From Metabacillus litoralis (GTDB taxonomy: Bacteria > Bacillota > Bacilli > Bacillales > Bacillaceae), in the NCBI RefSeq assembly GCF_007994985.1, contig NZ_VOQF01000001.1, positions 186,001 through 250,000 on the forward strand: a DNA stretch of 64,000 nt. Direction: 5' to 3'. Below the pieces are notes generated by a model that did no database searches, was not told where the DNA came from, and saw only the letters and a program-made list of their open reading frames with translations. Shown piece after piece: positions 44,120 through 53,272 of the stretch (its first letter is position 1; each line of letters starts with the position of its first letter). A program made the position numbers and the translations under genes.

Positions 44120-44196
44120 TTTAACAATTTATTTACGTATGTGTTAAACTACATTTAACATTTATTAATTATAATTTTAACAGAACACATTTAACA
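44120..44196. promoter_or_regulatory. intergenic operator region with five TTTAACA motifs
   Basis: TTTAACA occurs at 44120-44126, 44154-44160, 44176-44182 and 44190-44196, and inverted (TGTTAAA) at 44142-44148, between the divergent XRE-cupin and LysE genes. The pair at 44142/44154 forms an inverted repeat. Likely binding sites of the XRE protein (inference). Confidence 0.6.
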
Positions 44197-44216
44197 AGTC
44201 ATTGGGAGTGGATAAA

Positions 44217-44840
44217 ATGAATGAACTATTTACGTTTCTTGTTCTTTCGTTATTTGTTGTGATGAGCCCAGGAATTGATACCGCTCTTATCACGAAAAGA
44301 ACAATTTCAGACGGAAGAAATGCTGGGTATAAAATGGCTTTAGGTATTACAACTGGATCTTTAGTGCACACATTTGCTGCGGCTTTTGGACTTTCAGCTA
44401 TTTTAATGCAATCTGCTGTTGCTTTTGAAATTGTTAAATATGCTGGATCAATCTACTTGATATACCTTGGATTGTCTTCTTTCATCTCAAAGAAAAAGAA
44501 CGATACTACTATTGATGAAAGACAACACCAGGTTGAAGAGAAAAAGTCAGCTTTTAATCAAGGCTTATTCTCGAATGTACTTAATCCAAAGGTAGCAATG
44601 TTCTTCATAACATTTTTACCCCAATTTATTAAAACTGGAGAAAACGCCACACAGCAACTTATCTTAATGGGCGTTATCTACACTCTTTTGTCGATTTCTT
44701 GGTTTTTTATTTATGTCTTTTTTATAAACTATTTACGCGAGTGGTTAATGTCCCCCAAGGTTCAAAAGGTAATGGATCAAGCAACAGGTCTTGTTTTAAT
44801 CGGATTTGGGTTAAAGCTTGCTTTCGATAAACAACAATAA
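44217..44840 (+). CDS. LysE/RhtB family amino-acid exporter
   Basis: 207 residues from the ATG at 44217, preceded by GGGAGTGG. Six membrane segments. VVMSPGIDTALITKRTISDGRNAGYKMALGI is the LysE/RhtB N-terminal signature, and FNQGLFSNVLNPKVAMFFITFLPQF the central one. Family members export amino acids or homoserine derivatives. The divergent XRE-cupin regulator probably controls it. A perfect terminator follows. Confidence 0.9.
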   Translation: MNELFTFLVLSLFVVMSPGIDTALITKRTISDGRNAGYKMALGITTGSLVHTFAAAFGLSAILMQSAVAFEIVKYAGSIYLIYLGLSSFISKKKNDTTIDERQHQVEEKKSAFNQGLFSNVLNPKVAMFFITFLPQFIKTGENATQQLILMGVIYTLLSISWFFIYVFFINYLREWLMSPKVQKVMDQATGLVLIGFGLKLAFDKQQ

Positions 44841-44892
44841 AAATAAACGATAAAGACATTGAGGGTCACTCAATGCTTTTTATCGTTTATTT
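44841..44892 (+). terminator. terminator of the LysE-type gene
   Basis: AAATAAACGATAAA and TTTATCGTTTATTT are perfect outer arms, with CATTGAG/CTCAATG inside. It can act in both directions. Confidence 0.95.
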
Positions 44893-44959
44893 ACCATCTT
44901 TTAAGTTACTTCTATTATTATTTTTTACTAGATTATTTAAGTGCATTTTTCAAAAAAAA

Positions 44960-45892
44960 CTACTTTGCTCTTAACGTAATTAACCCAATACTCGGTGTAT
45001 TAAATAGTCTAAATTGAGCAAACCAAGGGCCACTTACACCTAAGCCGTTGTTGACATACTGTGTATGGTTTTCAACAGTATGAACACCTGTAACATTTAC
45101 TTTACCAGGTAGAAAACCATGATTTGGTGCATATAAAGGGCCGATAATTGGTAATTGAAATTGACCTCCACGTGTATGGCCATTAAGACTAATATCCCAA
45201 TGTCTCCATTCTTCTCCTTTATCATTTAACTCTGATGTTCGATATTCACGTATTGAAGAATCTTCTTTGTCAATTTCTGTGGGACGATGTGCTATTTCAA
45301 TTGTAAATGGATGCTCCTGCTGGTTATAGCGAGCTTCAAACTGATCACTTGCCTCGATTAATTGCTCTGGAATTTCATTTGCACCCACTTCATTTATTAC
45401 CACATATGGATTCGTTTTTAGCCAGATTGACTGCTTTTCCTTCTTTATTTCCTGACCTGGGTACAGTGGCTTAACATCATATTTTATAAACAAATCATAA
45501 AAGCGATTTCCTTCCTTAAGTGCAGCTGTACTGTTATCAGCATCTTTATCACCTAAAATAAAATACATTTCTTTATTTTTCGGCATGCCCTTCAGTATGT
45601 TTTCTAAAGGCTGTAGATCTTCTTCGTCATCAGAAGCATAATCTCCAGTGAAAACAGCCAAATCATATTTCTGTTTAGTAATCAAATCTACTAGCTTTTC
45701 TTGATTTCTACCAAACTCTTTTCCATGTAAATCAGAAATCTGTAAAATTTTATAATTGTCAAATTGTGTTGGTAAACGATCATGGTCAATTGTCACAGTA
45801 TCAACTACTACAGAATTATTTCTCCATATTGTACCTAGTATAAGTAAGATAACGGACGCAACCACAATCATAACAGGATTTATTTTTTTCAT
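44960..45892 (-). CDS. membrane-anchored metallophosphoesterase
   Basis: 310 residues. An N-terminal membrane anchor (about 8-24) is followed by a calcineurin-like domain: LQISDLHGKEFG (D-x-H), VFTGDYASDDE (GD), ILGDKDADN (GDxD in place of the usual GNH), ETA IAHRP and the closing LNGHTRGGQF (GHTRGG). The last two histidines bind the second metal. Catalysis is likely outside the membrane. It lies 12 bases after the ABC permease, so in the same operon, an unusual partner for a Bce-type transporter. Substrate unknown. Confidence 0.87.
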   Translation of the reverse strand: MKKINPVMIVVASVILLILGTIWRNNSVVVDTVTIDHDRLPTQFDNYKILQISDLHGKEFGRNQEKLVDLITKQKYDLAVFTGDYASDDEEDLQPLENILKGMPKNKEMYFILGDKDADNSTAALKEGNRFYDLFIKYDVKPLYPGQEIKKEKQSIWLKTNPYVVINEVGANEIPEQLIEASDQFEARYNQQEHPFTIEIAHRPTEIDKEDSSIREYRTSELNDKGEEWRHWDISLNGHTRGGQFQLPIIGPLYAPNHGFLPGKVNVTGVHTVENHTQYVNNGLGVSGPWFAQFRLFNTPSIGLITLRAK

Positions 45893-45904
45893 TGTTATTC
45901 TCCT

Positions 45905-47830
45905 CTATTGCCCCACAATTTTTTTATAGCTTTTTTCTGTAAATATAAATGTTACACCATATATGACGGTATAAATGATAGCTGCAAAAAGAGAACTACC
46001 TAGTACAATTAGCCCCATATCTTCAATAGCAATTCCTATGATATTCGTCACAAGCTGTAGACTAACTACTAAATGCATAAGCGCCACTGCAAGCGGTGCA
46101 AAAAACATAATAAGCGTTTGTTTTCTAATTGTTTTCCGTATTTCCTTATCACTCATACCTACTTTTTTCATAATCGAAAATCGTTTTCGATCATCATAAC
46201 CTTCTGTTATCTGCTTATAAAAAATCATTAGCGCTGTTTCAGCAAATAATATGATGCTGATAAACATTCCTAAAAACAATAAGCTACCATAACGCACTAA
46301 TAAAGTTTCTCTGTAAATTGATTTTGATGAGACATCTACATTTCCTATAGATTCAGCTTTTTTTGCAATCTCATGAGAAAATTCATTTACTGCATTTGTA
46401 CTGCCCTGCATATTAAAATCTTGGAACATAGTAAAGACAACGGGATTTTCTAAGCCAACTTTAAGCGCCAAATCTCCAGTTAACGGTGCGATCACAAACA
46501 TCCAATTAGCATCTACACTATTTCCTAATGAAGTATCGATTGGAAAATCTTTTACTGTATCTATTACATCAAACGAAGTATCCTCTACTGTGATACTTTT
46601 TAATTTTGCTGTTACTTCATCTTCTAGGAGTAGCACTTCATTTGCAGCTAAAGAGAGATTTCTTTTTGTTAGCTTATTAAAATCCTCAAGAGGTAAAAGC
46701 AGAAAAAATTCTTCCTTTCCATCTCCTGTCAAATCTGCTGCATACTTTCCCCCACGATACGATGTCGCGGACTTAATTTCGATACCAAAACGCTCCTTAT
46801 TACTGTCAATAAATTCTTGAAGCTTTTTTTGCTCCGTTTGATTTTCTACTGTATTTTCAATAGATACATCATACTGAAATGCATTGTTTAGCTCTTTATC
46901 AACACCAAAATATAATGAAACTGTTGTTGTCATGACAATCAAGGTAGCCGTACTTAAAACAGCAATATTTGATAAACCAACCGCATTGAGTTTCATGCGA
47001 TAAAGCAGCGTTGAAATCAATGTGAAATACTTTTTGTTATAATAAAAGTTCTCATTTTTCCGAAGAATTTTTAAGACGACGATACTGATTGCAATAAAAA
47101 GTAGATATGATGCAATAATGACAAAAATAATGACCATTAACATCACATTTAAATCATCTTTCGGATTATTGACTTTAAAAGATAAACTATATCCAGTTAT
47201 TAAACTAATAACGCCAAGCAAAGCCCAAATAAACTTTGCCTTTGGCTCGACCTCTCCTACTTGAGCACCCTTCATTAATTCAATCACACGAATCGAATGA
47301 ATTTGCTTTAAGTTACTTAAATAAATGATTAAAAAGAAGATCATATAAGTAGCAATTGTTTTGATCATTGCCGATAAAGAAATTGCGTTTACTGATAACG
47401 ACACATTCATCAAGCTTGACATAGCTTTACCAACAATTTGATTGAACATTGTACCCATTAAAATTCCGATAAACATTGTGATGAATGCAAGTATCCAGTT
47501 TTCAATCAGCAATATTTTTTTTATATGCTTTTTCTCTAAGCCTAATAAATTGTAAAGACCAATTTCCTTTTGACGTCTTTTAAAAATAAAGCTATTTGTG
47601 TACATTAAGAAAAGCAGGGAAAGAACAGTAAACAATATGCTTCCAAATTTCATCACGTCGATTGTGAAGTTTCCACCAGATATTGATTTTAGTGCTTCAG
47701 CATTTACTAAGTTGTTAATCGTATAGAATAAAGCAATAATGACAATGCAGGTTACGATATAAGGAAGAAACATTCGTAGATTATTTTTTAAGTTTGTAGC
47801 TGCTAATTTAAAATATAGTTTGTTATTCAT
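45905..47830 (-). CDS. Bce-type ABC transporter permease
   Basis: 641 residues from the ATG at 47830, behind GAGGATC. Ten membrane segments in the BceB/YxdM/YvcS pattern: KLAATNLKNNLRMFLPYIV at the start, FtsX-like domains near residues 55-180 and 520-640, and a large extracellular loop of about 200 residues (about 310-515) used for peptide sensing. It overlaps the ATPase gene by eight bases. Such pairs detect and detoxify bacitracin, cationic peptides or lantibiotics together with a two-component system. Confidence 0.92.
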   Translation of the reverse strand: MNNKLYFKLAATNLKNNLRMFLPYIVTCIVIIALFYTINNLVNAEALKSISGGNFTIDVMKFGSILFTVLSLLFLMYTNSFIFKRRQKEIGLYNLLGLEKKHIKKILLIENWILAFITMFIGILMGTMFNQIVGKAMSSLMNVSLSVNAISLSAMIKTIATYMIFFLIIYLSNLKQIHSIRVIELMKGAQVGEVEPKAKFIWALLGVISLITGYSLSFKVNNPKDDLNVMLMVIIFVIIASYLLFIAISIVVLKILRKNENFYYNKKYFTLISTLLYRMKLNAVGLSNIAVLSTATLIVMTTTVSLYFGVDKELNNAFQYDVSIENTVENQTEQKKLQEFIDSNKERFGIEIKSATSYRGGKYAADLTGDGKEEFFLLLPLEDFNKLTKRNLSLAANEVLLLEDEVTAKLKSITVEDTSFDVIDTVKDFPIDTSLGNSVDANWMFVIAPLTGDLALKVGLENPVVFTMFQDFNMQGSTNAVNEFSHEIAKKAESIGNVDVSSKSIYRETLLVRYGSLLFLGMFISIILFAETALMIFYKQITEGYDDRKRFSIMKKVGMSDKEIRKTIRKQTLIMFFAPLAVALMHLVVSLQLVTNIIGIAIEDMGLIVLGSSLFAAIIYTVIYGVTFIFTEKSYKKIVGQ

Positions 47831-48584
47831 TGTGGATCCTCTTCGCAACTGCAGACGATTGCATGTCGAAAATCTTCTGTGTTAAATCTTCTCCTTTATA
47901 TGATTTACGAATTTCACTGATTATTTTTCCATCTTTAATGAATAGCACACGACTCGCTTTACTTGCTGCACACACACTATGTGTTACCATAATGATTGTC
48001 TGCCCACTTTGGTGAAATTTTCCTAATAAATCTAATAGCTCATTTGCTGAACGAGAATCTAGTGCACCAGTAGGTTCATCTGCTAAAATCAAGCTCGGTG
48101 AAGTAATTAAAGCTCGTGCAACCGCGGCCCTTTGCTGCTGTCCTCCCGAAACCTCGTAAGGATATTTATCCAACACATGATCTATTCCTAACGTTACAGC
48201 TATTTGTTTTACTTTTTCATTCATTTCTTTTACTGATTTATTAGCCAGTACTAATGGAAGAAAAATATTATCCTTTAAGTTAAATTGATCCAGCAAATTA
48301 AAATCCTGAAAAACAAATCCTAAATGTTTTCGACGAAATGCAGCCAGTTCTTCATTTTTTATAGATTGATAATTCACTCCCTCTAGCATCACTTCTCCTT
48401 CTGTGACATCATCCAAGGAAGCTAAAATATTTAGCAAAGTAGTCTTGCCAGATCCTGATTCTCCCATAATCGCAATATATTCACCTTTTTTGACGGTGAA
48501 ATTTATATCTACTAATGCCTCAACCTTAGCACCTAACCTAGGTTTATATACCTTTTTCACATTTTGAACGTTTAAAATTTCCAT
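47823..48584 (-). CDS. Bce-type ABC transporter ATP-binding protein
   Basis: 253 residues from the ATG at 48584, behind GGAGGG; the longer frame to 48635 is rejected. Walker A GESGSGKTT (41-49), Q-loop FVFQDFNLL, signature VSGGQQQR, Walker B LILADEPTG, and switch VTHS. It belongs to the LolD/BceA/YxdL group. It is followed by its permease with an eight-base overlap. A direct repeat CGTAAG-N5-CGTAAG lies about 120 bases upstream and may be bound by the neighbouring response regulator. Confidence 0.94.
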   Translation of the reverse strand: MEILNVQNVKKVYKPRLGAKVEALVDINFTVKKGEYIAIMGESGSGKTTLLNILASLDDVTEGEVMLEGVNYQSIKNEELAAFRRKHLGFVFQDFNLLDQFNLKDNIFLPLVLANKSVKEMNEKVKQIAVTLGIDHVLDKYPYEVSGGQQQRAAVARALITSPSLILADEPTGALDSRSANELLDLLGKFHQSGQTIIMVTHSVCAASKASRVLFIKDGKIISEIRKSYKGEDLTQKIFDMQSSAVAKRIHNE

Positions 48585-48604
48585 CTTTAGCCCTCCAATA
48601 AAAT

Positions 48605-48656
48605 AAAAACACCTTTGTTCCAGTACATTTATCATACTGAAAACAAAGGTGTTGTT
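48605..48656 (-). terminator. hairpin between kinase and ABC genes
   Basis: AACACCTTTGTT pairs with AACAAAGGTGTT, and inside TTCAGTA pairs with TACTGGAA. It is followed on the minus strand by TTTTATTTTATT, just upstream of the ATPase ribosome site. It could end the kinase transcript or act as an attenuator ahead of the ABC genes. Confidence 0.75.
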
Positions 48657-48701
48657 TATTTGGGTTTTATAACAATAATCTTCTCTTTTTCTTCTAAAAT
48701 T

Positions 48702-48718
48702 CTTACGAAAACCTTACG
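48702..48718 (-). promoter_or_regulatory. direct repeat, candidate response-regulator site for the ABC genes
   Basis: The minus strand carries CGTAAG, five bases, CGTAAG (11-base period), spanning the end of the kinase gene. An 11-base direct repeat upstream of a TTATAA-type -10 is the usual binding pattern of OmpR/PhoB-class regulators. Confidence 0.5.
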
Positions 48719-49796
48719 ATCGTGGTAGAACCACTGTAAATGTGATTTTTTGATCCTCGCTTGCAGCTGTAATAGTACCCTTATGCTGCTCAACAATTTG
48801 CTTTGCAATTGCTAAACCTAAACCAGTCCCTCCATCTCTAATAGATCTTGATGTATCTAACCGATAAAATTGTTCAAAAATACGACTTAGCTTTTCTTGA
48901 TCAACTGGGTAACATTCATTACTAAATTGAATCACCACATTATCAGCATCTTCTTTGATAGAAATAGACATTTCGCTATTTTCAAAGCTGTAGTGAACAG
49001 CATTACTAATCAGATTATCAAATACACGTTGAATTTTATTGGCATCGCAAACGATCTCTAAATCTTTATTTCCTTCTAATTGATACGTTATGTTTTTAAT
49101 TTGAAATGTTGGCTGAAACTCAAAACACAATTGTTCAAGCATGAAGCCAATATTTACTTTGCTGTAATTTAATGAAACATTAGATAAATTAAAGCGTGTA
49201 ATCTCAAAAAATTCATCTATTAAATCATCTAAGCGCTCTGCATTTGTTATCGCAACATTAGTAAATTTTTGATACATCTCTTCTGAAATATTTTTCTCAT
49301 CTCGAAGCAGGATCAAATATCCAATAATCGATGAAATAGGTGTTTTCAAATCATGTGCTAAATAAACAATTAAATCATTCTTCCGTTGCTCTGCTTCTCT
49401 TGCTATTCGTTCTTTTTCCATAAGCTCTGTTTGTAATCTTTGAATACCTTCTTCAACGTTCTTAAATATCGCAGGTAGTCGTAAATCCTGCTTTTTCTCT
49501 AAATTTATTGTTTCGATAGTTGCTGATAATGTAGCTGTATACCTGATCAGCTGACTGTATTGAAGGATAAAAATAAGAAAGATACTAACAATAAACAAAA
49601 ATAGAGCAATAACAAATATTCGATCACTAATCCGTTTTATACCATTTCCGAAATCACCTGTAAAAACCTGGTGATCTTCTAACATTAGGATACTAATAGA
49701 CAAAATAGAGATAAGGGTAAAGGAAGAAAGAGTATATATAATAAACCTTGAGATCATATAAATAGCAATTTGTTTTTTCTTTGCTTTTTTATTCAA
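48714..49796 (-). CDS. sensor histidine kinase
   Basis: 360 residues. Two membrane segments (about 17-38 and 60-80) with a short 20-residue external loop, so it senses in or near the membrane or through a partner. HAMP-like linker, H-box YLAHDLKTPISS (His148), N-box NLISNAVHYS, G-box DGGTGLGLAIAKQIVEQHKG. Its short sensor fits kinases that work with Bce-type ABC transporters, which lie directly downstream. It overlaps the response regulator gene by eight bases at its start. Confidence 0.92.
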   Translation of the reverse strand: MNKKAKKKQIAIYMISRFIIYTLSSFTLISILSISILMLEDHQVFTGDFGNGIKRISDRIFVIALFLFIVSIFLIFILQYSQLIRYTATLSATIETINLEKKQDLRLPAIFKNVEEGIQRLQTELMEKERIAREAEQRKNDLIVYLAHDLKTPISSIIGYLILLRDEKNISEEMYQKFTNVAITNAERLDDLIDEFFEITRFNLSNVSLNYSKVNIGFMLEQLCFEFQPTFQIKNITYQLEGNKDLEIVCDANKIQRVFDNLISNAVHYSFENSEMSISIKEDADNVVIQFSNECYPVDQEKLSRIFEQFYRLDTSRSIRDGGTGLGLAIAKQIVEQHKGTITAASEDQKITFTVVLPRS

Positions 49797-50487
49797 TCTT
49801 ATACCCTACTCCCCACACTGTTTTAATAAACTTTGGCTTTTTAACAGGTTCCTTTAATTTCTCACGTAATCTTGCAATATGAGCCATAACAGTATTATTG
49901 TTTTCTATAAATTTTTCTCCCCATACATTTTCAAAAAGCTCTTCAGAAGGTATTACTCTACCTTGATTTTCTGATAAATACCATAAAATCGAGAATTCTA
50001 TTGGTGTTAAGTCGACTGTCTCACCGAATAAGGAGCAGGTGTGAGTAGCTTTATTGATTTTAAGGCCCCTAATATCATACTCATTCACCTGTTCTTTAAC
50101 TGAATGTTCGTTATAGCGCTTATATCTACGCAATTGTGTCTTCACTCTAGCCATTACTTCAAGCGGATTGAACGGCTTTGTTATGTAGTCATCCGCACCT
50201 AGCGTCAAGCCTGTTATTTTATCAATATCCTCTATTTTTGCGGTTAACATAATGATCGGATAAAAATACTTCTCACGTATTTTTCGGCATAAATCAAAAC
50301 CGTTTATCCCAGGTACCATAACATCCAGTATCGCTAAATCATATTCTTGATTATGTGTTTCAATATGATTCAAGGCATCCAGCCCATTATGAAAGAAATC
50401 CACTATGTATCCCCCATCATATAGATAGATTTTTAATAGATTGGAAATATCCTCTTCATCTTCCACTAGTAATATTCTTTGTTCCAT
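49789..50487 (-). CDS. OmpR/PhoB-class response regulator
   Basis: 232 residues from the ATG at 50487, behind AAGGGG. Receiver domain with acidic pocket VEDEED and phospho-acceptor Asp55 in LAILDVMVPG, then T and K residues in MLTAK and ADDYITKPF; C-terminal winged helix (about 135-232) ending KTVWGVGYKIE. It is first in an operon with the kinase, overlapping by eight bases. Probably activates the ABC transporter genes downstream. Confidence 0.94.
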   Translation of the reverse strand: MEQRILLVEDEEDISNLLKIYLYDGGYIVDFFHNGLDALNHIETHNQEYDLAILDVMVPGINGFDLCRKIREKYFYPIIMLTAKIEDIDKITGLTLGADDYITKPFNPLEVMARVKTQLRRYKRYNEHSVKEQVNEYDIRGLKINKATHTCSLFGETVDLTPIEFSILWYLSENQGRVIPSEELFENVWGEKFIENNNTVMAHIARLREKLKEPVKKPKFIKTVWGVGYKIE

Positions 50488-50508
50488 ATCAGTTCCCCTT
50501 AGTATCAT

Positions 50509-50781
50509 TAGAGTTTAGTTCAAAAGTAAAAGCAATCATTGGTTGTAAATATCTATTTTATTATAATGTCATAAGCTTCATTGTGCGAATGTAATTTATT
50601 CAATGATTTAGCATTATTGCAGAATAAATCAAGATGAAATAATGACATAGGGCTATATTACACTAATTACACAGAAAGGATAACGTCTCTAACTTGGAAT
50701 GTTCATTACTATTCACAACAAAGTCAACAAACGCATCACCTTCAGGATTACCCTTCAACATTTAATCTCCATTTTATAACC
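50509..50781. other. intergenic stretch without recognisable gene
   Basis: Upstream region of the two-component operon and downstream region of the toxin gene; AT-rich, no open frame with ribosome site. Confidence 0.4.
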
Positions 50782-50808
50782 AAAAAGGACTGCTATCGCA
50801 GTCCTTTT
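50782..50808 (-). terminator. terminator of the toxin-antitoxin operon
   Basis: AAAAAGGACTGC pairs with GCAGTCCTTTT around a TATC loop, followed by T-rich sequence; it lies 17 bases after the toxin stop. Confidence 0.9.
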
Positions 50809-50824
50809 ATACAAGCATTAAATT

Positions 50825-51160
50825 CTATTTTATTAAGTGTTCTATTTTAGTTCGTATACTATTTAATACTTCTGCGTTCACCTTGCCAAATCTTTTTCTG
50901 ATAATTCCTTTTGAAAGTGTATATACTTTGTCTGCTCTCACTGCTGATGTAACTTTAAGAGCACCTTCTTCTAAGTCTTTTTGTTCAATCACAACAGAAT
51001 AATCAAGATCTTTTAATTGTGATGTAATAGCAACAACAAGAATATCGCCTGGCATCTGATTATATTCATCATTTGATATTATGAGAACAGGACGTTGTTT
51101 TCTATTTGATAGGTCACTGAACGGAACTGGAATTAAAACAATATCACCTTGTTTATACAT
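50825..51160 (-). CDS. MazF/PemK-type toxin
   Basis: 111 residues from the ATG at 51160, which overlaps the antitoxin end by eight bases; GAGG lies nine bases upstream. YKQGDIVLIPVPFSDLSNRKQRPVLIIS is the MazF/PemK start with the R-P-x-L-I core, and DILVVAITSQ follows; the C-terminus EHLIK is helical. Family members cut mRNA at short sequence motifs. The antitoxin directly upstream and the shared terminator support a toxin-antitoxin pair. Confidence 0.9.
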   Translation of the reverse strand: MYKQGDIVLIPVPFSDLSNRKQRPVLIISNDEYNQMPGDILVVAITSQLKDLDYSVVIEQKDLEEGALKVTSAVRADKVYTLSKGIIRKRFGKVNAEVLNSIRTKIEHLIK

Positions 51161-51350
51161 CCTTCCAAACCTCATCATCTATATCATTATTCCAAAAATC
51201 AATGCTACTTTCGCTCGCTTTAGTTAAATCTTCTGACAAGCTTTTTGCTTTTTTAGCCTTTAAATATTCAGCAAAGTCTAAGATTTTATTGACTTCTTGC
51301 TCTGGAATTTCTTCAATAATCTTTAGTAATCGTTCCTTAGCAGTATTCAT
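51153..51350 (-). CDS. antitoxin partner of the MazF-like toxin
   Basis: 65 residues from the ATG at 51350, behind GAGGTGAT. Helical, KERLLKIIEEIPEQEVNKILDFAEYLKAKKAKS is the DUF2281-like start common in antitoxins, followed by an acidic, probably disordered C-terminus (NNDIDDEVWKDV) that would bind the toxin. It overlaps the toxin gene. No ribbon-helix-helix or AbrB motif is clear, so how it binds DNA is unknown. Confidence 0.82.
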   Translation of the reverse strand: MNTAKERLLKIIEEIPEQEVNKILDFAEYLKAKKAKSLSEDLTKASESSIDFWNNDIDDEVWKDV

Positions 51351-51618
51351 GATGTCCATCACCTCTTTCATGAATATTTTATCTAATTATATCATTTTAG
51401 ATTACTACAAACCATTGATGTTTTAGTAAATCTCTCGTTACTTCAATAAGATGATAGGTATTTTCTGTCTGTATCTATGTCAATTTCTTTCAGCTACCTT
51501 TAAAGAGGTACTAGATGTCATATCCGATATCGCGAGCAAGTTGGTTTCTTTAATGGATAAGGGTTGTGTATAAATTTTCATTTTCTCTTTTATACTCTTT
51601 TAGATCCACAAAAAAAGA

Positions 51619-52200
51619 TTAGACCTTTAGTAAACCTCGAAACCCTCTAGCTCCATAATAGGAGTCAGCACCATTATGATAAACAAATACATGTCCATAA
51701 CGATAATCACAAAAAAGTGCACCACCACGTTCTCTGATATCCGAGGGTGTTTGCACCCAGCTAGACGTTTTCAAGTCGAAAGCTTCAAGCTTCTGCAACT
51801 CTCGATATTGATCTTCGTTTAACAGTTCAATTCCCATGGCAGAAGCCATATCCATAGCGCTATTTTCTGGTTTATGTTTTTTCCTAGAGTCTAACGCTTT
51901 GCGGTCGTAACAAACACTTCTACGGCCTTTAGGACTTTCCGTTGAACAATCATAAAAAATGTATTCATCCATTTTTTTGTCATAACCAACAACATCTGGC
52001 TCACCGCCTGTGCTTTCCATTTCATTTAATGACCACAGTTTGTCAGTATTTGCTTCTAATTTTGATTGAATTTTAGTCCATTCAAGTTCTTTATGTCGGT
52101 GCATATTTTTCTCAAAGCGTGCTTTTAATGCACTTAGTAATTCTTCACGTTGTTGAAGTGATATCTCTTTGTTAGCAATGCTTTTTTCATTTCCTGTCAT
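51619..52200 (-). CDS. DUF4256 family protein
   Basis: 193 residues, soluble. LEWTKIQSKLEANTDKLWSLNEME, EPDVVGYDKKMDEYIFYDCS and the end YYGARGFRGLLKV are typical of DUF4256, common in Firmicutes and Bacteroidetes. Function unknown. AAGGAG precedes the ATG. Single-gene unit. Confidence 0.88.
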   Translation of the reverse strand: MTGNEKSIANKEISLQQREELLSALKARFEKNMHRHKELEWTKIQSKLEANTDKLWSLNEMESTGGEPDVVGYDKKMDEYIFYDCSTESPKGRRSVCYDRKALDSRKKHKPENSAMDMASAMGIELLNEDQYRELQKLEAFDLKTSSWVQTPSDIRERGGALFCDYRYGHVFVYHNGADSYYGARGFRGLLKV

Positions 52201-52304
52201 GTTAAAATCTCCTTTTACTAATGATGGTTTATGTAAAAATAATTTTTGTTTGCCTATGTATGTCGTTTCGATAGCTGTTTGAAGTTGAGCGTGTAGGCAA
52301 AATT

Positions 52305-52517
52305 TTAATTCTTCCTACTTTTTTTATTGTGCGAATATTGTAAAAATCCTAAAAGTCCACCTATAAAACCCGTAATGACAAGCGAGATCCCCATTAAGAT
52401 ATCATATAATCCTTGACCATTAATTATGTAATGAACACCGCTTATCCCTAATAATATCCCCACAATACTAAAGATTACCGTTACTGTTGGATTTACTTTT
52501 ATAGCTTTCTTCCTCAC
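52305..52517 (-). CDS. small membrane protein
   Basis: 70 residues, GTG start behind GAGGGAA. Two hydrophobic segments (about 10-30 and 37-60), with basic ends. No family recognised. Confidence 0.55.
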   Translation of the reverse strand: MRKKAIKVNPTVTVIFSIVGILLGISGVHYIINGQGLYDILMGISLVITGFIGGLLGFLQYSHNKKSRKN

Positions 52518-52720
52518 TTACTTTCGTTCCCTCTCTCCATATATTTAATGCTTATACCATAAATATACTGTTTTAATAAAATCTCCTTAATTATCTAGAA
52601 TAAACAAGTAGAAGCACTTGTTATTAAGTTGTACATTTTCTTTCAATTTCTTCAATAAACTGTATGTTGGTTAACTAGATTTAGAGATTGATAGTAACAG
52701 GAAAAGCTAATGATTCATTT

Positions 52721-53182
52721 CTATTTTTCTTCCTGTATATTGTTCTTTTTATCTATACTTGTAAAAACAACATAGCCTGCAAGTATTCCGTTTATCGTTT
52801 CAAATGTGATTGATGCTCCATTTCCAAAATACCCACCCATTATATAAGATAAAAAAAGAAAATCAACACTTATCATTTCAGTTAAATACAATACTGGTAT
52901 AACAGAAGCATATAAAAATGGTAAACCCAAAACAATTAACTTAATCCAATTAATATCCCATTTTCCAGCTTTTAAGGAAGCTTTTATCAAATGAGGTATT
53001 GCTAAATAAACACCTAGAACTAATGGAAAAATGGCTTTAAATTGAAGGTAAGGTAAGATCTCATAACTGTCTTTACTATAAGAATAGAGTACAGCTTGAT
53101 ATTTTAACCCTAGAAAAATGATTAAAAGTAATACAATAGTATAAATTAGATAACTTAAAAGACTTTTCCATTTATTATCCAT
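52721..53182 (-). CDS. hypothetical membrane protein
   Basis: 153 residues from the ATG at 53182, behind GGAGATG. Four to five hydrophobic segments. No recognised motif. Neighbours are a small lipoprotein and small membrane proteins, so this is accessory content of unknown role. Confidence 0.65.
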   Translation of the reverse strand: MDNKWKSLLSYLIYTIVLLLIIFLGLKYQAVLYSYSKDSYEILPYLQFKAIFPLVLGVYLAIPHLIKASLKAGKWDINWIKLIVLGLPFLYASVIPVLYLTEMISVDFLFLSYIMGGYFGNGASITFETINGILAGYVVFTSIDKKNNIQEEK

Positions 53183-53272
53183 CTTACATCTCCATTGATA
53201 GTGCAACAAAAGAAAACTTCATGTTTTAAGAAATAGTTAAACACTTAACTGACAAAACTTCTATAATAGGAA

